From Bacteroidales bacterium (GTDB lineage Bacteria > Bacteroidota > Bacteroidia > Bacteroidales > JAADJA01), in contig JAGQVE010000023.1 of assembly GCA_020438105.1 (NCBI GenBank), positions 1 through 63,634 on the forward strand: a stretch of 63,634 nt of DNA. Reading direction: 5' to 3'. This document shows positions 18,902-27,415 of this stretch, piece by piece. The translations under genes and the position numbers were made by a program. Positions within the stretch are counted from its first letter, which is position 1, and every line of letters begins with the position of its first letter. The notes beneath the pieces were generated by a model. That model worked only from the letters and a program-made list of their open reading frames with translations. It was not told the DNA's origin and did no database searches.

Positions 18902-19159
18902 CTACAGAATTTCTAACTCATCCTCTTCAGCCATTAATTTTTCAATTTCATCAAATGCATCCAGCGAAGCTTTCGCACTTTCTTCGTCAATCATGCTCAA
19001 AGCAGTTCCCACATGAGCCAGCACATAATCCCCGATACCGGCCTCCGGCAGCCATTCAATACAAATATCCCGGGTAACTCCGCCAAAATCAACTGCGGCC
19101 ATTCTTAATTCGCCCGAGTCATCAATTTTGAGTATTTTTCCAGGAACTGCAAGACACAT
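18902..19159 (-). CDS. hypC: Hydrogenase assembly chaperone HypC
   Basis: 85 residues starting with the diagnostic MCLAVPGKI, whose Cys2 binds the Fe(CN)2CO unit. DFGGVTRDICIEWLPEAGIGDYVLAHVG is replaced here by the same pattern in two parts: AAVDFGGVTRDICIEWLPEA and IGDYVLAHVGTALSMIDEE. HypC works with HypD to build the iron part of the active site and hands it to the large subunit. It lies 152 bases upstream of the small-subunit gene in the same direction. HypA, B, D, E and F are not in the window. Confidence 0.95.
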   Translation of the reverse strand: MCLAVPGKILKIDDSGELRMAAVDFGGVTRDICIEWLPEAGIGDYVLAHVGTALSMIDEESAKASLDAFDEIEKLMAEEDELEIL

Positions 19160-19373
19160 ATCTACTTTTTATTATATAGTTAAAACTACATATATCTATA
19201 GCTAAGGTAATACAAAAATCAATCGCTGCTTTGTTATTTAATTAACAGACTAATATTCAAGCAATTAAATACCCATAAATAAAAGTGTAAGAATTTGATT
19301 TTCAAAGATGAGGATAGCTTATTTAAATTAATTTCAAATTACATTGGACATGTTATTTAAAAAAATTACAAAT

Positions 19374-19402
19374 AAAAAAGCCGGATTATGATGATCCGGC
19401 TT
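19374..19402 (-). terminator. Rho-independent terminator of the arsR-methyltransferase operon
   Basis: AAGCCGGAT (19378-19386) pairs with ATCCGGCTT (19394-19402) around a 7-base loop, and the A-rich run at 19372-19379 gives a U tract on the minus strand. It lies 21 bases beyond the methyltransferase stop. The rest of the 263-base gap towards hypC is AT-rich with no gene visible. Confidence 0.8.
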
Positions 19403-19422
19403 CGTATTTTGAAATGATGGTA

Positions 19423-20286
19423 TTAGTTTTTATGTTTTTCAGGATTGCAGCAACATGTATCAGGCGAACAGGTGCTTGGTTTTTCACCGATCAGCGTCAC
19501 GTTGAAGATACCTTTTTCAGAACTTACATCTTTATACTCCAGCATCTCCTCTTCTGAAAGGTGATTTCTGAATACATCATCGGGTAAGTGAACCTTTTTC
19601 ATCTCCACTATTTCAACGTGCTCAAATCCTGTACGACGGAAATAATCCATAAAATCATTAATTTTTTCGGCTCCACCAATACAACCTGCAAGCTGAGCTC
19701 CTTCAAGACGAAGCCCATCAGGAATATCGTGCATGATAACAAAATCAGTAACACAGGCCAATCCATTATGATGGCACAAACGATACATTTCATCGGCCAT
19801 TTTTTGTTTGTCTTTCTGCAAATTGAAAACACAATTTGTGAAAACAATATCTGCGTATTCTTTAGGAAGCGGAACATCTTCCACGTTTCCATGCCGAAAT
19901 TCAACATTATTGAGTCGCAATTGGTCGGAATAATTTCTGGCTGTTTGAATATTCTTTTCCGAAATATCAATCCCTACCACTTTACCTGTTTCACCTACTA
20001 CCTGGGCAGCAGCCAAAGTATCATTTCCGGTTCCTGATCCCAATTCAACCACACGGTCGCCATTGCGTAAAATCTGAAACCGAACGGGTAAATTGGCTTG
20101 GGAATGTGAATGAGAGTGGCTCCCGCAACCTCCTGATCCGCAACCGCAGGAATGAGCTTCCTCGTGCCCGTGTTCATGATGGTGTGCATGACCCTCATCA
20201 TGGCAACCACATCCCCCGGAACCACAACCACAGGCACTATCTTCCACCTGTTCCCTTTGTTCTATTGTTTTTACGTTTTCTTCCAT
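19423..20286 (-). CDS. ArsM-like SAM methyltransferase with Cys/His-rich tails
   Basis: 287 residues. The core (about 70-230) is a class I SAM methyltransferase: VVELGSGTGNDTLAAAQ, VVGIDISEKNI and NVEDVPLP. Two cysteines typical of arsenite methyltransferases are present, FTNCVFNL and AGCIGGAEKIND. The N-terminal 60 residues are odd: the motif CGCGSGGCG occurs twice with a His-rich spacer (HAHHHEHGHE) and a second SHSHSHS patch, and the C-terminus ends CSPDTCCCNPEKHKN. These are potential metal or metalloid sites. It follows an ArsR regulator in the same operon, so methylation of arsenic or a related metalloid is the best guess; a nickel link to the nearby hydrogenase cannot be ruled out. Confidence 0.85.
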   Translation of the reverse strand: MEENVKTIEQREQVEDSACGCGSGGCGCHDEGHAHHHEHGHEEAHSCGCGSGGCGSHSHSHSQANLPVRFQILRNGDRVVELGSGTGNDTLAAAQVVGETGKVVGIDISEKNIQTARNYSDQLRLNNVEFRHGNVEDVPLPKEYADIVFTNCVFNLQKDKQKMADEMYRLCHHNGLACVTDFVIMHDIPDGLRLEGAQLAGCIGGAEKINDFMDYFRRTGFEHVEIVEMKKVHLPDDVFRNHLSEEEMLEYKDVSSEKGIFNVTLIGEKPSTCSPDTCCCNPEKHKN

Positions 20287-20332
20287 TATTAATCGTTATT
20301 ATTTATTTTAATCTTTATCTTAAATCAACTAA

Positions 20333-20366
20333 GCTCTGAACTCAAAACCCGGAACTCCGAACGCTA
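20333..20366. repeat. Degenerate GAACTC-type repeat between arsR and the methyltransferase gene
   Basis: Units CTGAACTCAAAACCCGGAAC and TCCGAACGC belong to the same degenerate 7-base family (consensus GAACTCA / GAACCCT) seen at 38935-39132, 53029-53059 and 53470-53548. Here only about five units are left, squeezed between two operon genes. Confidence 0.55.
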
Positions 20367-20368
20367 AA

Positions 20369-20707
20369 CTATTTCCTGCACCCACAAGTCAACTCATGCA
20401 ACCCAATATTAAAAAATGTATCCATCATTTGTTTGTACTGCAAAAGCATATCGGTATCCACCTCATAACAAACAGAAACCCCTTTTACCTCATATTTCAC
20501 CAGGCCCAGGTTTTTCAATTCCTGAAGATGCTGTGAAACGGTGGTCCGGCTGAGTGGTAACTCATCGGCAATGTCACCTGATTTGCAGGAGCAACATTTG
20601 GCAAGATGTTGTAAAATAGCCAGGCGCGCCGGATGCGACAGCACTTTGGCAAATTTTGCCACATCCTGAAGCTGGGTTTCAAATATTTGTGATTTAGCGT
20701 AAGTCAT
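20369..20707 (-). CDS. arsR: ArsR-family winged-helix repressor
   Basis: 112 residues from MTYAKSQIFETQ. The start at 20707 is chosen because the promoter box lies at 20726-20733, which rules out the longer reading to 20755. The winged helix is clear: LSHPARLAILQHLAKC, then GDIADELPLSRTTVSQHLQELKNLGLVKYEVKG. CCSCKSGD in the metal-sensing helix (ELCVCDL in classic ArsR) gives a Cys cluster for As(III) or another thiophilic metal, and the C-terminus ends in HELTCGC. It probably represses itself and the downstream methyltransferase. Confidence 0.93.
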   Translation of the reverse strand: MTYAKSQIFETQLQDVAKFAKVLSHPARLAILQHLAKCCSCKSGDIADELPLSRTTVSQHLQELKNLGLVKYEVKGVSVCYEVDTDMLLQYKQMMDTFFNIGLHELTCGCRK

Positions 20708-20725
20708 AACCCTTGAAATATGACG

Positions 20726-20757
20726 CAAACATACGACATGATTTTCATAAAACACAA
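20726..20757 (-). promoter_or_regulatory. Promoter of arsR
   Basis: Minus-strand TTG (20757-20755), 21 bases, TATGTTTG (20733-20726) fits TTG-N17-23-TAnnTTTG. The arsR ATG lies 18 bases beyond the box, so the leader is very short and any repressor site must overlap the promoter. Confidence 0.65.
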
Positions 20758-20799
20758 ATATTCAGGTTTTGTTTTTCAATATTTTAATTGAAATTTTCG

Positions 20800-20807
20800 T
20801 AAATTTG
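20800..20807 (+). promoter_or_regulatory. Candidate -7 box for the BNR protein gene
   Basis: TAAATTTG matches TAnnTTTG, 25 bases before the ATG at 20833. It is divergent from, and close to, the arsR promoter. Confidence 0.5.
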
Positions 20808-20832
20808 AAATTCAAACATTAATACCCTTGTC

Positions 20833-22740
20833 ATGAAACATCACACTTTATTAATTACCTTCTCATTTTTAGTTATTACTTGCTATTCACAGCAAAGAGT
20901 GGAAATTCCTTCCGAACTAAAAAACAGGACCATATGCATAGATGAGCGGACAGAATCTGTTATACTCTCAGCAGAAATTCCAGGTGAAAAAAGGTCCCTC
21001 ATGTTTTCACCTCAAAATATTAACTGGGAACTCGTTGAAGCAGAAGTTGGGTCCTCTAAATTTGATCTTCAGACCAATGGTTTGACCCAAAAACGTATCT
21101 TCAAATTTGATGACGGAACCATAGGTACCGTTTGGACGATGGGATTTGAAGATGCCTCATTTCCCGACCGCGGAACCGGATATAACTATTTTGATGGCTT
21201 TCAATGGGGATCTCAACCCACTTCTATAATAGAATCGGAGCGAAGCGGCTGGCCATCCTACGCACCCTGGGGCGAAAATGGGGAGATCGTCTGTTCGCAC
21301 AATACCAATGACACCCTTCAGGGTTTACTGATCAACCGTCGGGAAGAAAAGGGGACAGGAGATTGGATTGAAGTGCTTTACCAGGGTCCTGTAAATCCGT
21401 ATAACCCAACTGAAAAATTACCAATTTACTGGCCTTCGATGTTTACTGGCGGGATTGATCACCAGACCATCCATTTACTTGTTAGAACAGCACCTGCAGC
21501 TAATGGTGGAGTTCCTTATTTCGGGCAGGATGGGGCATTGCTTTATTCACGGTCCAACGATGGAGGTGATTCCTGGAATATAGAACATCATCTATTTCCA
21601 GAACTGGATTCAAGTCAATACAGTTCTCTCCAACCCGATAGTTATGTTTGGGCTGAACCCAAAGGAGAAACCATCGCATTCCTGGTTTCTTCCAGGTGGA
21701 TGGATGCTGTATTAATGAAATCGGATGATAACGGTGATAGCTGGACTAAAACCATTATCTGGCAACACCCCTATCCCATGTGGGAAGCTGGCGGCGGAAT
21801 AGTGACCGATACATTTTATTGCCCCGATAATTCAGGAAGCATTTCACTGGATAATGCTGGAAAAGCCCATGTGGTATTTGGGATAACCAGGTTGCAACAC
21901 AACGGATCCGTCTTTACCTATTTCCCATTTACCGATGGAATTGTATACTGGAACGAAGATATGCCATCGTTTTCCAATAACCCCAACGCATTAAATCCAA
22001 CAGCTCACCCCGATTCAGAACTTGAGGTTGACTATAACCTGATCGGTTGGACGCAAGATGTGAATAATAATGGTGAAATTAACCTGCTTTGGGATGTAAT
22101 CACCTATAAACAGCTCGGTATATCAACAATGCCGCAGATTGTTTGCAGTGAAAACCAAATCTATGTTCTATACTCATCAACTACTGAAACCTATGATAAC
22201 GGAATCTGGAATTATAAACATTTATGGGTGCGAATCTCCCCAAACAATGGTGAATTCTGGGGTTCATTTCTGGATTTAACGCAATCAGGCATTCATGTTT
22301 TTGATGAATGTATTTACCCGGTACTTTCAAGTTATATTGGCGGTTTCCAGGAATTGATCACGTTCCAGTACAACCTGGATTCAGAGCCGGGACTGGCTGT
22401 TTCAGGTGATCATAATTATTTTGATAATTCAATTCAGGTAGCATATTATGACAAAGGTGTGGGGATTGCGACTAAAAATACAAATCCTGTAAAAATTTCC
22501 GATTGTTTCCCCAATCCGGCTGTTGATTATACGTCGATTAAAATTGAATCGGAATGGTTTTTAACGATCCAAATGAATATTTCATCGATATCAGGTAAAC
22601 TTGTGGAGCAAATAACAATTACAATTCCACCTGGTACAAACCGCATCAATTGCCCATTGTCGAATTACCAACCGGGAATTTATTTGATCGAACTGATTTG
22701 TAATGGTTATTATGAATACAGAAAGCTGATCATTAAATAA
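20833..22740 (+). CDS. Secreted sialidase-like (BNR) protein with T9SS sorting tail
   Basis: 635 residues with a signal peptide ending near CYSQ. The middle has sialidase-fold repeats with Asp-box type motifs (SRSNDGGDSWNIEHH, MKSDDNGDSWTKTIIW, ISPNNGEFWGSF), suggesting a beta propeller. Residues about 555-635 form a T9SS type A tail (CFPNPAVDYTSIKIE ... PGIYLIELI). The Arg triad of true sialidases was not located, so enzymatic activity should not be assumed. It stands alone between the divergent arsR and a convergent outer-membrane protein gene. Confidence 0.85.
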   Translation: MKHHTLLITFSFLVITCYSQQRVEIPSELKNRTICIDERTESVILSAEIPGEKRSLMFSPQNINWELVEAEVGSSKFDLQTNGLTQKRIFKFDDGTIGTVWTMGFEDASFPDRGTGYNYFDGFQWGSQPTSIIESERSGWPSYAPWGENGEIVCSHNTNDTLQGLLINRREEKGTGDWIEVLYQGPVNPYNPTEKLPIYWPSMFTGGIDHQTIHLLVRTAPAANGGVPYFGQDGALLYSRSNDGGDSWNIEHHLFPELDSSQYSSLQPDSYVWAEPKGETIAFLVSSRWMDAVLMKSDDNGDSWTKTIIWQHPYPMWEAGGGIVTDTFYCPDNSGSISLDNAGKAHVVFGITRLQHNGSVFTYFPFTDGIVYWNEDMPSFSNNPNALNPTAHPDSELEVDYNLIGWTQDVNNNGEINLLWDVITYKQLGISTMPQIVCSENQIYVLYSSTTETYDNGIWNYKHLWVRISPNNGEFWGSFLDLTQSGIHVFDECIYPVLSSYIGGFQELITFQYNLDSEPGLAVSGDHNYFDNSIQVAYYDKGVGIATKNTNPVKISDCFPNPAVDYTSIKIESEWFLTIQMNISSISGKLVEQITITIPPGTNRINCPLSNYQPGIYLIELICNGYYEYRKLIIK

Positions 22741-22757
22741 CGCTTTCATTAATTCAG

Positions 22758-24299
22758 TTAGAATATACTGTACGTCAAGGATATATTGAAATAATGATAG
22801 ATTGATTTGTCATTATTTTCTCCCTCCAGAATACTTAGTTCCGGTAGATAATAACTACCATACCAGACCTGATTGCCATATTTCCCCTGTATCGAATTGG
22901 TCCCAATCAAATGACTGAACATATAATTATATCTTACATTCAGCCTAAGTTTTGGCGATATGTAATAATATCCAGTTAAATTCAGACTTGCTTCATAATA
23001 ATTATTCTTTGAGTCCTGACCGGTTTCATTAACATAATATTTGCCCTTATCATAATTATAGTATCCTGAAGCAGATAATGCTAGATAGGTTCTTGTGTTG
23101 GGAAATAACCCGAATCCAGTTTCAACCGTGGTAATAAAGTCTGTCATTTTCAGACTGGTTTCAATCGTTGTATCATTCCAGACAACATCATTAAGTTTAT
23201 TGTTAATTTTAGAAGGGCCAGCCTGCACACCTGCATCTAACCAATATTGCCATTTTTGCTTAACCGGTTTTTGATACTCAAATCCAACGGTAAATAAAAT
23301 CCTATTAACTGCATTGGTTTGTGTTTGATCAATGGTCACCTCCTGGCTTGTATTATTTGATTCACTATGAAATTCGGAGAATGTATATGTTTTAATATTT
23401 AAATAATCGGGAACAGCACCCACGTAAAACCTGTATCCTGACAATCGAACAAATTGATCGCCATAATTCCACATATCATTCAGCGAAGTATAATAGGTTA
23501 TATCATCATCGGTTATTAAGCCCAATTCTTTAAGTTTGGCATCCATGGCTTTAAGTTCTTCAATCTTCCGGATCCTGGAATCGAAAAACCGTTTGTTTTT
23601 GATTATTGATGCAGTTTCGGATAGTGCTATGATATCTTCGCCTGTTGGCACCTTTTTCAACCGGCCATTTTTTTGTAAATCCTGCAACAAAAAAACCATC
23701 TGACGGGCATCCTCAACCCTCTCAATTCTTCCGTAACCGTAAAAGAGTGGGAGTTGAAATTGATAACGGTCAATATTATTTTTCATTTTTCTATAATCCT
23801 CATTTGTATATGCTGTTTTATCCCTTGACCTTCGGAATTCAAAATCTATTTCTGGGCCTACTTCAATAAAATTCAACCCCTGAAAATAAAACCTGTTTGA
23901 ACTGAAAAAATCCAGATTATGATTTAAACTGTTACTTTTACTGCTTGCTTGTGATTGAATGTATTGAACCGGATAATAATATGTATATTTATTATTACCG
24001 TAACTTCCATAATAATTTAAACCCAGATCGGCCTGGTATTTTTTTGAGTTTCGATAAAACCAGTAATCCAGATTAATATTACCATTTAGGTTAAGACGGT
24101 TTTCCCTTTGGTTTGCATTATGATCATCCTGAATACGATAATTTGAACCAAAAGCAGTACCAACATCCAATTGATGTCGGATTAAATCCGGCAGTTTATA
24201 TCGCGACAAATCGAATGTTTTAAGTGAATCCTGGGCTTTTGAGTAATTTATACCAAGTGCGAAGCAAATTACGAAAAGAACAAATAATGATTTTTTCAT
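22758..24299 (-). CDS. Outer-membrane beta-barrel protein of unknown function
   Basis: 513 residues with signal peptide MKKSLFVLFVICFALGINYSKAQ. The mature chain is rich in Tyr, Asn and alternating strands (YYYPVQYIQSQ, KLRLNVRYNYMFSHL) and ends in Phe (YHYFNISLTYSIF), the classic end of an outer-membrane barrel. A short helical, Lys-rich insert near 185-265 may be a periplasmic or loop domain. No family was recognised. It is convergent with the BNR gene (17-base gap) and has no visible operon partner. Confidence 0.8.
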   Translation of the reverse strand: MKKSLFVLFVICFALGINYSKAQDSLKTFDLSRYKLPDLIRHQLDVGTAFGSNYRIQDDHNANQRENRLNLNGNINLDYWFYRNSKKYQADLGLNYYGSYGNNKYTYYYPVQYIQSQASSKSNSLNHNLDFFSSNRFYFQGLNFIEVGPEIDFEFRRSRDKTAYTNEDYRKMKNNIDRYQFQLPLFYGYGRIERVEDARQMVFLLQDLQKNGRLKKVPTGEDIIALSETASIIKNKRFFDSRIRKIEELKAMDAKLKELGLITDDDITYYTSLNDMWNYGDQFVRLSGYRFYVGAVPDYLNIKTYTFSEFHSESNNTSQEVTIDQTQTNAVNRILFTVGFEYQKPVKQKWQYWLDAGVQAGPSKINNKLNDVVWNDTTIETSLKMTDFITTVETGFGLFPNTRTYLALSASGYYNYDKGKYYVNETGQDSKNNYYEASLNLTGYYYISPKLRLNVRYNYMFSHLIGTNSIQGKYGNQVWYGSYYLPELSILEGENNDKSIYHYFNISLTYSIF

Positions 24300-24395
24300 G
24301 GTGGTTAATTTTAAATTTCACAGGTAAAAACTTATCAATTAACGCACCAATTATTAAATTCTTTTAAGGAAGCACTAATTTATAATTGGTATAAA

Positions 24396-24989
24396 TTAAA
24401 TAACAAACTCCAAAATATCACCGGATTCTTGCAAATCGTTTAAGGCATTAATAATCCTTGCCCTGGGATATTTTGATAATTCTTCAATTCTGATTTCGCC
24501 TTTTAAAATCACTTTTTGATCGAGTAGCCTTGCCCTTGCAGTTCCTTCCAAAAGTGGGTTTTCAGGCGTGATCCATTGGCTTTCGTTCCAAAAAACAATA
24601 TTTGAAAACGAGGTATCCGTAACAAACCCATCCTTTATAATAAGCACTTCGTCGCAATCTTCTCTTTTTTCATAAAGGTCCCTCAGTTGTTCCCGGTTAC
24701 TATATTTGAGATGATAATCAATTTCATTGCAGTGGATAACCTTGAGAGAATTTATAACCCTGTGCTTATGTTTTTCAAACTCAATTTTAATGATTTTACG
24801 ATCATAAGTCACCCTGCATTTAAATATTTCATTGGAAAGATCATCCGGAATTTGAATAAAATCCTCCAGGTTTATTTCAGCAATGTTTCCAAAAACCTCC
24901 TTCCGTGCACGGTTAAGCCTTGCATTGTGATATACGATATGCTTTAATTGCCGCTTTTCAACCTTTATTGTTTCGTACAATCGGCACAT
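24396..24989 (-). CDS. pabC: Class IV aminotransferase, probable aminodeoxychorismate lyase
   Basis: 197 residues from MCRLYETIKVEKRQLKHI; a longer reading uses a TTG at 25001. Fold-IV PLP motifs are visible: YHNARLNRAR, the PLP lysine region IDYHLKYSNR, DTSFSNIVFW and the PLP-phosphate loop PLLEGTARARLL. It is shorter than the usual 240-290 residues. It overlaps the end of pabB by 32 bases, so the two are co-translated. Role: release of pyruvate from aminodeoxychorismate to give p-aminobenzoate for folate. Confidence 0.85.
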   Translation of the reverse strand: MCRLYETIKVEKRQLKHIVYHNARLNRARKEVFGNIAEINLEDFIQIPDDLSNEIFKCRVTYDRKIIKIEFEKHKHRVINSLKVIHCNEIDYHLKYSNREQLRDLYEKREDCDEVLIIKDGFVTDTSFSNIVFWNESQWITPENPLLEGTARARLLDQKVILKGEIRIEELSKYPRARIINALNDLQESGDILEFVI

Positions 24990-25947
24990 ACACTTTTTCA
25001 ATTAGTTCCTGATATTCCTTTTTGCACTGGCTGAAACTTGTGATACCTCCCCCACTTTTAAACCAAAGCTCCTCTCCCTGTTTTTCAATGAACCGGATCA
25101 TAACGGCACTCTCAAGATTTTGACCATCAAAGTAGCCAAACACCCCTGTAAAATAACCACGATCATATCCTTCTGCTTCCTCAATAATTTCCACAGTTTT
25201 TTGCTTTGGAGCACCACTGATTGACCCAGCCGGCAACATCCTGAATAAAATATCGCCGATTTGCCCTTTCCAATCGGCAGGTAGTTCACCGGTAATTTCA
25301 GTGCTGGTTTGCAGAAGCTCACGCTCGTGGGTTTGAATTCGGTCGATATACCTGAAATTTTTCACCCTCACTTTTTTTGCCACCATGCTCAGGTCATTGC
25401 GTATCAAATCAACGATGGTATTGTGTTCGGCAATCTCTTTAGGATCGTTCATCAGAATATTTTCCGAATCAGGCAGGGCTGCATCCATGGTACCTTTCAT
25501 CGGAAATCCGGATATGATATTATCCTTAATTATCACAAATCCTTCGGGCGAAAAAACAACAAAATCTTCTTTAAACTTTAGCCTGAATGGTGCCCGGCTT
25601 CGTTCAAATATTTCTGACAATGAAAGATTGGTTTTAATACGTGTGGGAAAGGTAAGGTTCAATAAAAACGTATCGCCCCGGTGAATGGCTTCCTGCACCC
25701 GGTTGAATGCCCCGGAGTAATATTGAAAACTTATGGGTTCTTTCTGAAACTCAAATTTGGCTTCTTCGATCTGCGCCGGATTTTGCGGCAGCGAAGGCAA
25801 ATGAATCCGAATACCGCTGTCAGCCAGTTCATCAGGCATAAAAAGCATTGGTTTCTCTGCAGCAAAATCAATGATAAATACAAAAGGTTGCCGTTTAGCT
25901 CCCAGGGTATTCATCCTGTTTATTATATCTTTGCGCATTGCATTCAT
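24958..25947 (-). CDS. pabB: Aminodeoxychorismate synthase component I
   Basis: About 329 residues from 25947 (MNAMRKDIINRMNTLG); 25938 is also possible. The frame runs to 26031 but the promoter box at 25955-25962 excludes that. The chorismate-binding domain is complete: LIRNDLSMVAKKV, LPAGSISGAPKQKTVEIIEE, GYFTGVFGYFDG and GGGITSFSQCKKEYQELIEK. It aminates chorismate using ammonia from the glutaminase encoded divergently at 25991. Lacks the N-terminal domain of full-length TrpE/PabB, as is common in Bacteroidota. Confidence 0.93.
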   Translation of the reverse strand: MNAMRKDIINRMNTLGAKRQPFVFIIDFAAEKPMLFMPDELADSGIRIHLPSLPQNPAQIEEAKFEFQKEPISFQYYSGAFNRVQEAIHRGDTFLLNLTFPTRIKTNLSLSEIFERSRAPFRLKFKEDFVVFSPEGFVIIKDNIISGFPMKGTMDAALPDSENILMNDPKEIAEHNTIVDLIRNDLSMVAKKVRVKNFRYIDRIQTHERELLQTSTEITGELPADWKGQIGDILFRMLPAGSISGAPKQKTVEIIEEAEGYDRGYFTGVFGYFDGQNLESAVMIRFIEKQGEELWFKSGGGITSFSQCKKEYQELIEKVYVPIVRNNKG

Positions 25948-25954
25948 CAAGCTG

Positions 25955-25962
25955 CAAAAGTA
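25955..25962 (-). promoter_or_regulatory. Candidate -7 box for pabBC
   Basis: TACTTTTG on the minus strand matches TAnnTTTG. It ends 7 bases before the ATG at 25947, so the message would be leaderless or start at the second ATG at 25938. Confidence 0.55.
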
Positions 25963-25990
25963 AAAATTTAGCATCATTGCTTCGCATACT

Positions 25991-26572
25991 ATGGTAAACA
26001 TCCTCTTGATAGATAATTTTGATTCATTCACTTACAACCTGGTTCAGTTGCTGGAGGAAACCATGCTTTGCAACCTCACGGTTATCCGGTATGATAAAGT
26101 TACCGAAGCCGACATTGAAGCCGCCGATGGATTTGTAATATCGCCCGGACCGGGCACTCCGGCAGATTTCCCAATGCTTGAAAAATGGGTTGCAAAATAT
26201 TATAAATCCAAGTCAATCCTGGGGGTGTGTATGGGGTACGAAGCGATTGGGTTGGCATTTGGTGCCAAACTTTACAATCTGGGAACCGTGTTCCATGGGA
26301 TTACAAAAACAAGTTATATTATAAAACCCAATCATTATTTCGTAAAAGACATTCCTTCTCCATTTCAGGCTGGTCTTTACCATTCATGGACCCTGGCTGA
26401 CAAGGATTTCCCGCAGGAACTCAGCATACTCTCAAAATCGGATGATAATGTAATTATGATGGTGGCTCATCAAAACCATAATGTTGTGGGGGTCCAGTTT
26501 CACCCGGAATCGATCATGACTCCGGATGGAGGGCAGATGGTTAAAAATTGGCTTGAAAGAATCTCAATTTAA
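25991..26572 (+). CDS. pabA: Glutamine amidotransferase, PabA/TrpG type
   Basis: 193 residues, class I glutaminase: LLIDNFDSFTYNLVQLLEE, ISPGPGTPADFPM, nucleophile motif GVCMGYEAIG (usually GVCLGHQ) and VQFHPESIMTPDGG carrying the His and Glu of the triad. The catalytic Cys is intact, but the usual His-Gln after it is Tyr-Glu. It supplies ammonia to PabB, encoded divergently 43 bases away; no trp genes are near, so the folate role is favoured. Its last 9 bases overlap the convergent zinc-ribbon gene. Confidence 0.92.
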   Translation: MVNILLIDNFDSFTYNLVQLLEETMLCNLTVIRYDKVTEADIEAADGFVISPGPGTPADFPMLEKWVAKYYKSKSILGVCMGYEAIGLAFGAKLYNLGTVFHGITKTSYIIKPNHYFVKDIPSPFQAGLYHSWTLADKDFPQELSILSKSDDNVIMMVAHQNHNVVGVQFHPESIMTPDGGQMVKNWLERISI

Positions 26573-26935
26573 CCTGTCAACATATTCCTGTTTAATCACA
26601 AGTGCATAATACTCCTCCTCTACTGGCAAATAACCTTGTTCATAACAAAAGAAATAGGTATTTCCGGTTTTGGTAGTGTAAATGTTGGTGTAATAATCAA
26701 AGTTAAATCCTTTGTCGAGCATTTTGTTTTTATGCGCTTTTGATTTGCCGTTGGGGTTTAATTCGGCCAGTATCCTTCTGTTTTTGCGCAGGATATTATT
26801 AATCCGTCTTACATAATTATTTGAATCACGCTTTAATCGGTTATTATGGGTGTTCCGGCATTGATCGGAGCAAAAAACCTTGTCGGACCGGCCAATGATA
26901 TCAAACCCACATTCAGGGCATTTTTTCTTTGTCAT
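26564..26935 (-). CDS. Small zinc-ribbon protein, function unknown
   Basis: 123 residues. The N-terminus is a four-Cys ribbon (KKKCPECGFDIIGRSDKVFC then CSDQCRNTHNN), followed by a basic helix (YVRRINNILRKNRRILAEL) and a C-terminal part with GFNFDYYTNIYTTKTGNTYF and FCYEQGYL. I recognise it as a conserved Bacteroidota protein of unknown function with a DUF2116-like ribbon; nucleic-acid binding is plausible. The gene converges on pabA with a 9-base overlap. Confidence 0.8.
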   Translation of the reverse strand: MTKKKCPECGFDIIGRSDKVFCSDQCRNTHNNRLKRDSNNYVRRINNILRKNRRILAELNPNGKSKAHKNKMLDKGFNFDYYTNIYTTKTGNTYFFCYEQGYLPVEEEYYALVIKQEYVDRLN

Positions 26936-27415
26936 AGCTTATTCTGTTAGTAGTTTTTTTTTCGTGTCCGATAAAGCTAAACTCCTCACCGGACAAATTA
27001 TTTTCTATAAAAGCAAAACCATATTTTCAAACTTATTTAATGATCAAACCAATTCACATGACAACGCCTTTATTGCCGACTTTTTCAAATCCAATTCCAT
27101 AGTGGGTTGAAGCTTTACATGCATGCTGAGAGAAATAGTTGTATAGAGTTAAAGTTTAGTTTTGGCAGGTTTTCAATTTTGTCTATTGACTGTGGTATCC
27201 GAACAAATGCAAGTACATCCATTTCAGCTTTGGTTTGCGTTTTTCAAAAGTATTAATTTTTTTTAAAAAAACCATGTTTTATATTAATCTTCTGCTCTTT
27301 ACGGTTCATCTTTTTAAAAACACAATTCATCAATGGCATATAACGATAGGGTAATGCGCATTTTCTGTAATTCCGTTTCCAGAATATATTTGCATAAACT
27401 TCAAAAACAATTCGC
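26936..27415. other. 480-base intergenic stretch with one promoter
   Basis: No convincing coding frame, RNA gene or repeat was seen. The only clear signal is TATATTTG at 27385-27392, a TAnnTTTG box 23 bases before the ATG of the next gene. Confidence 0.5.
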
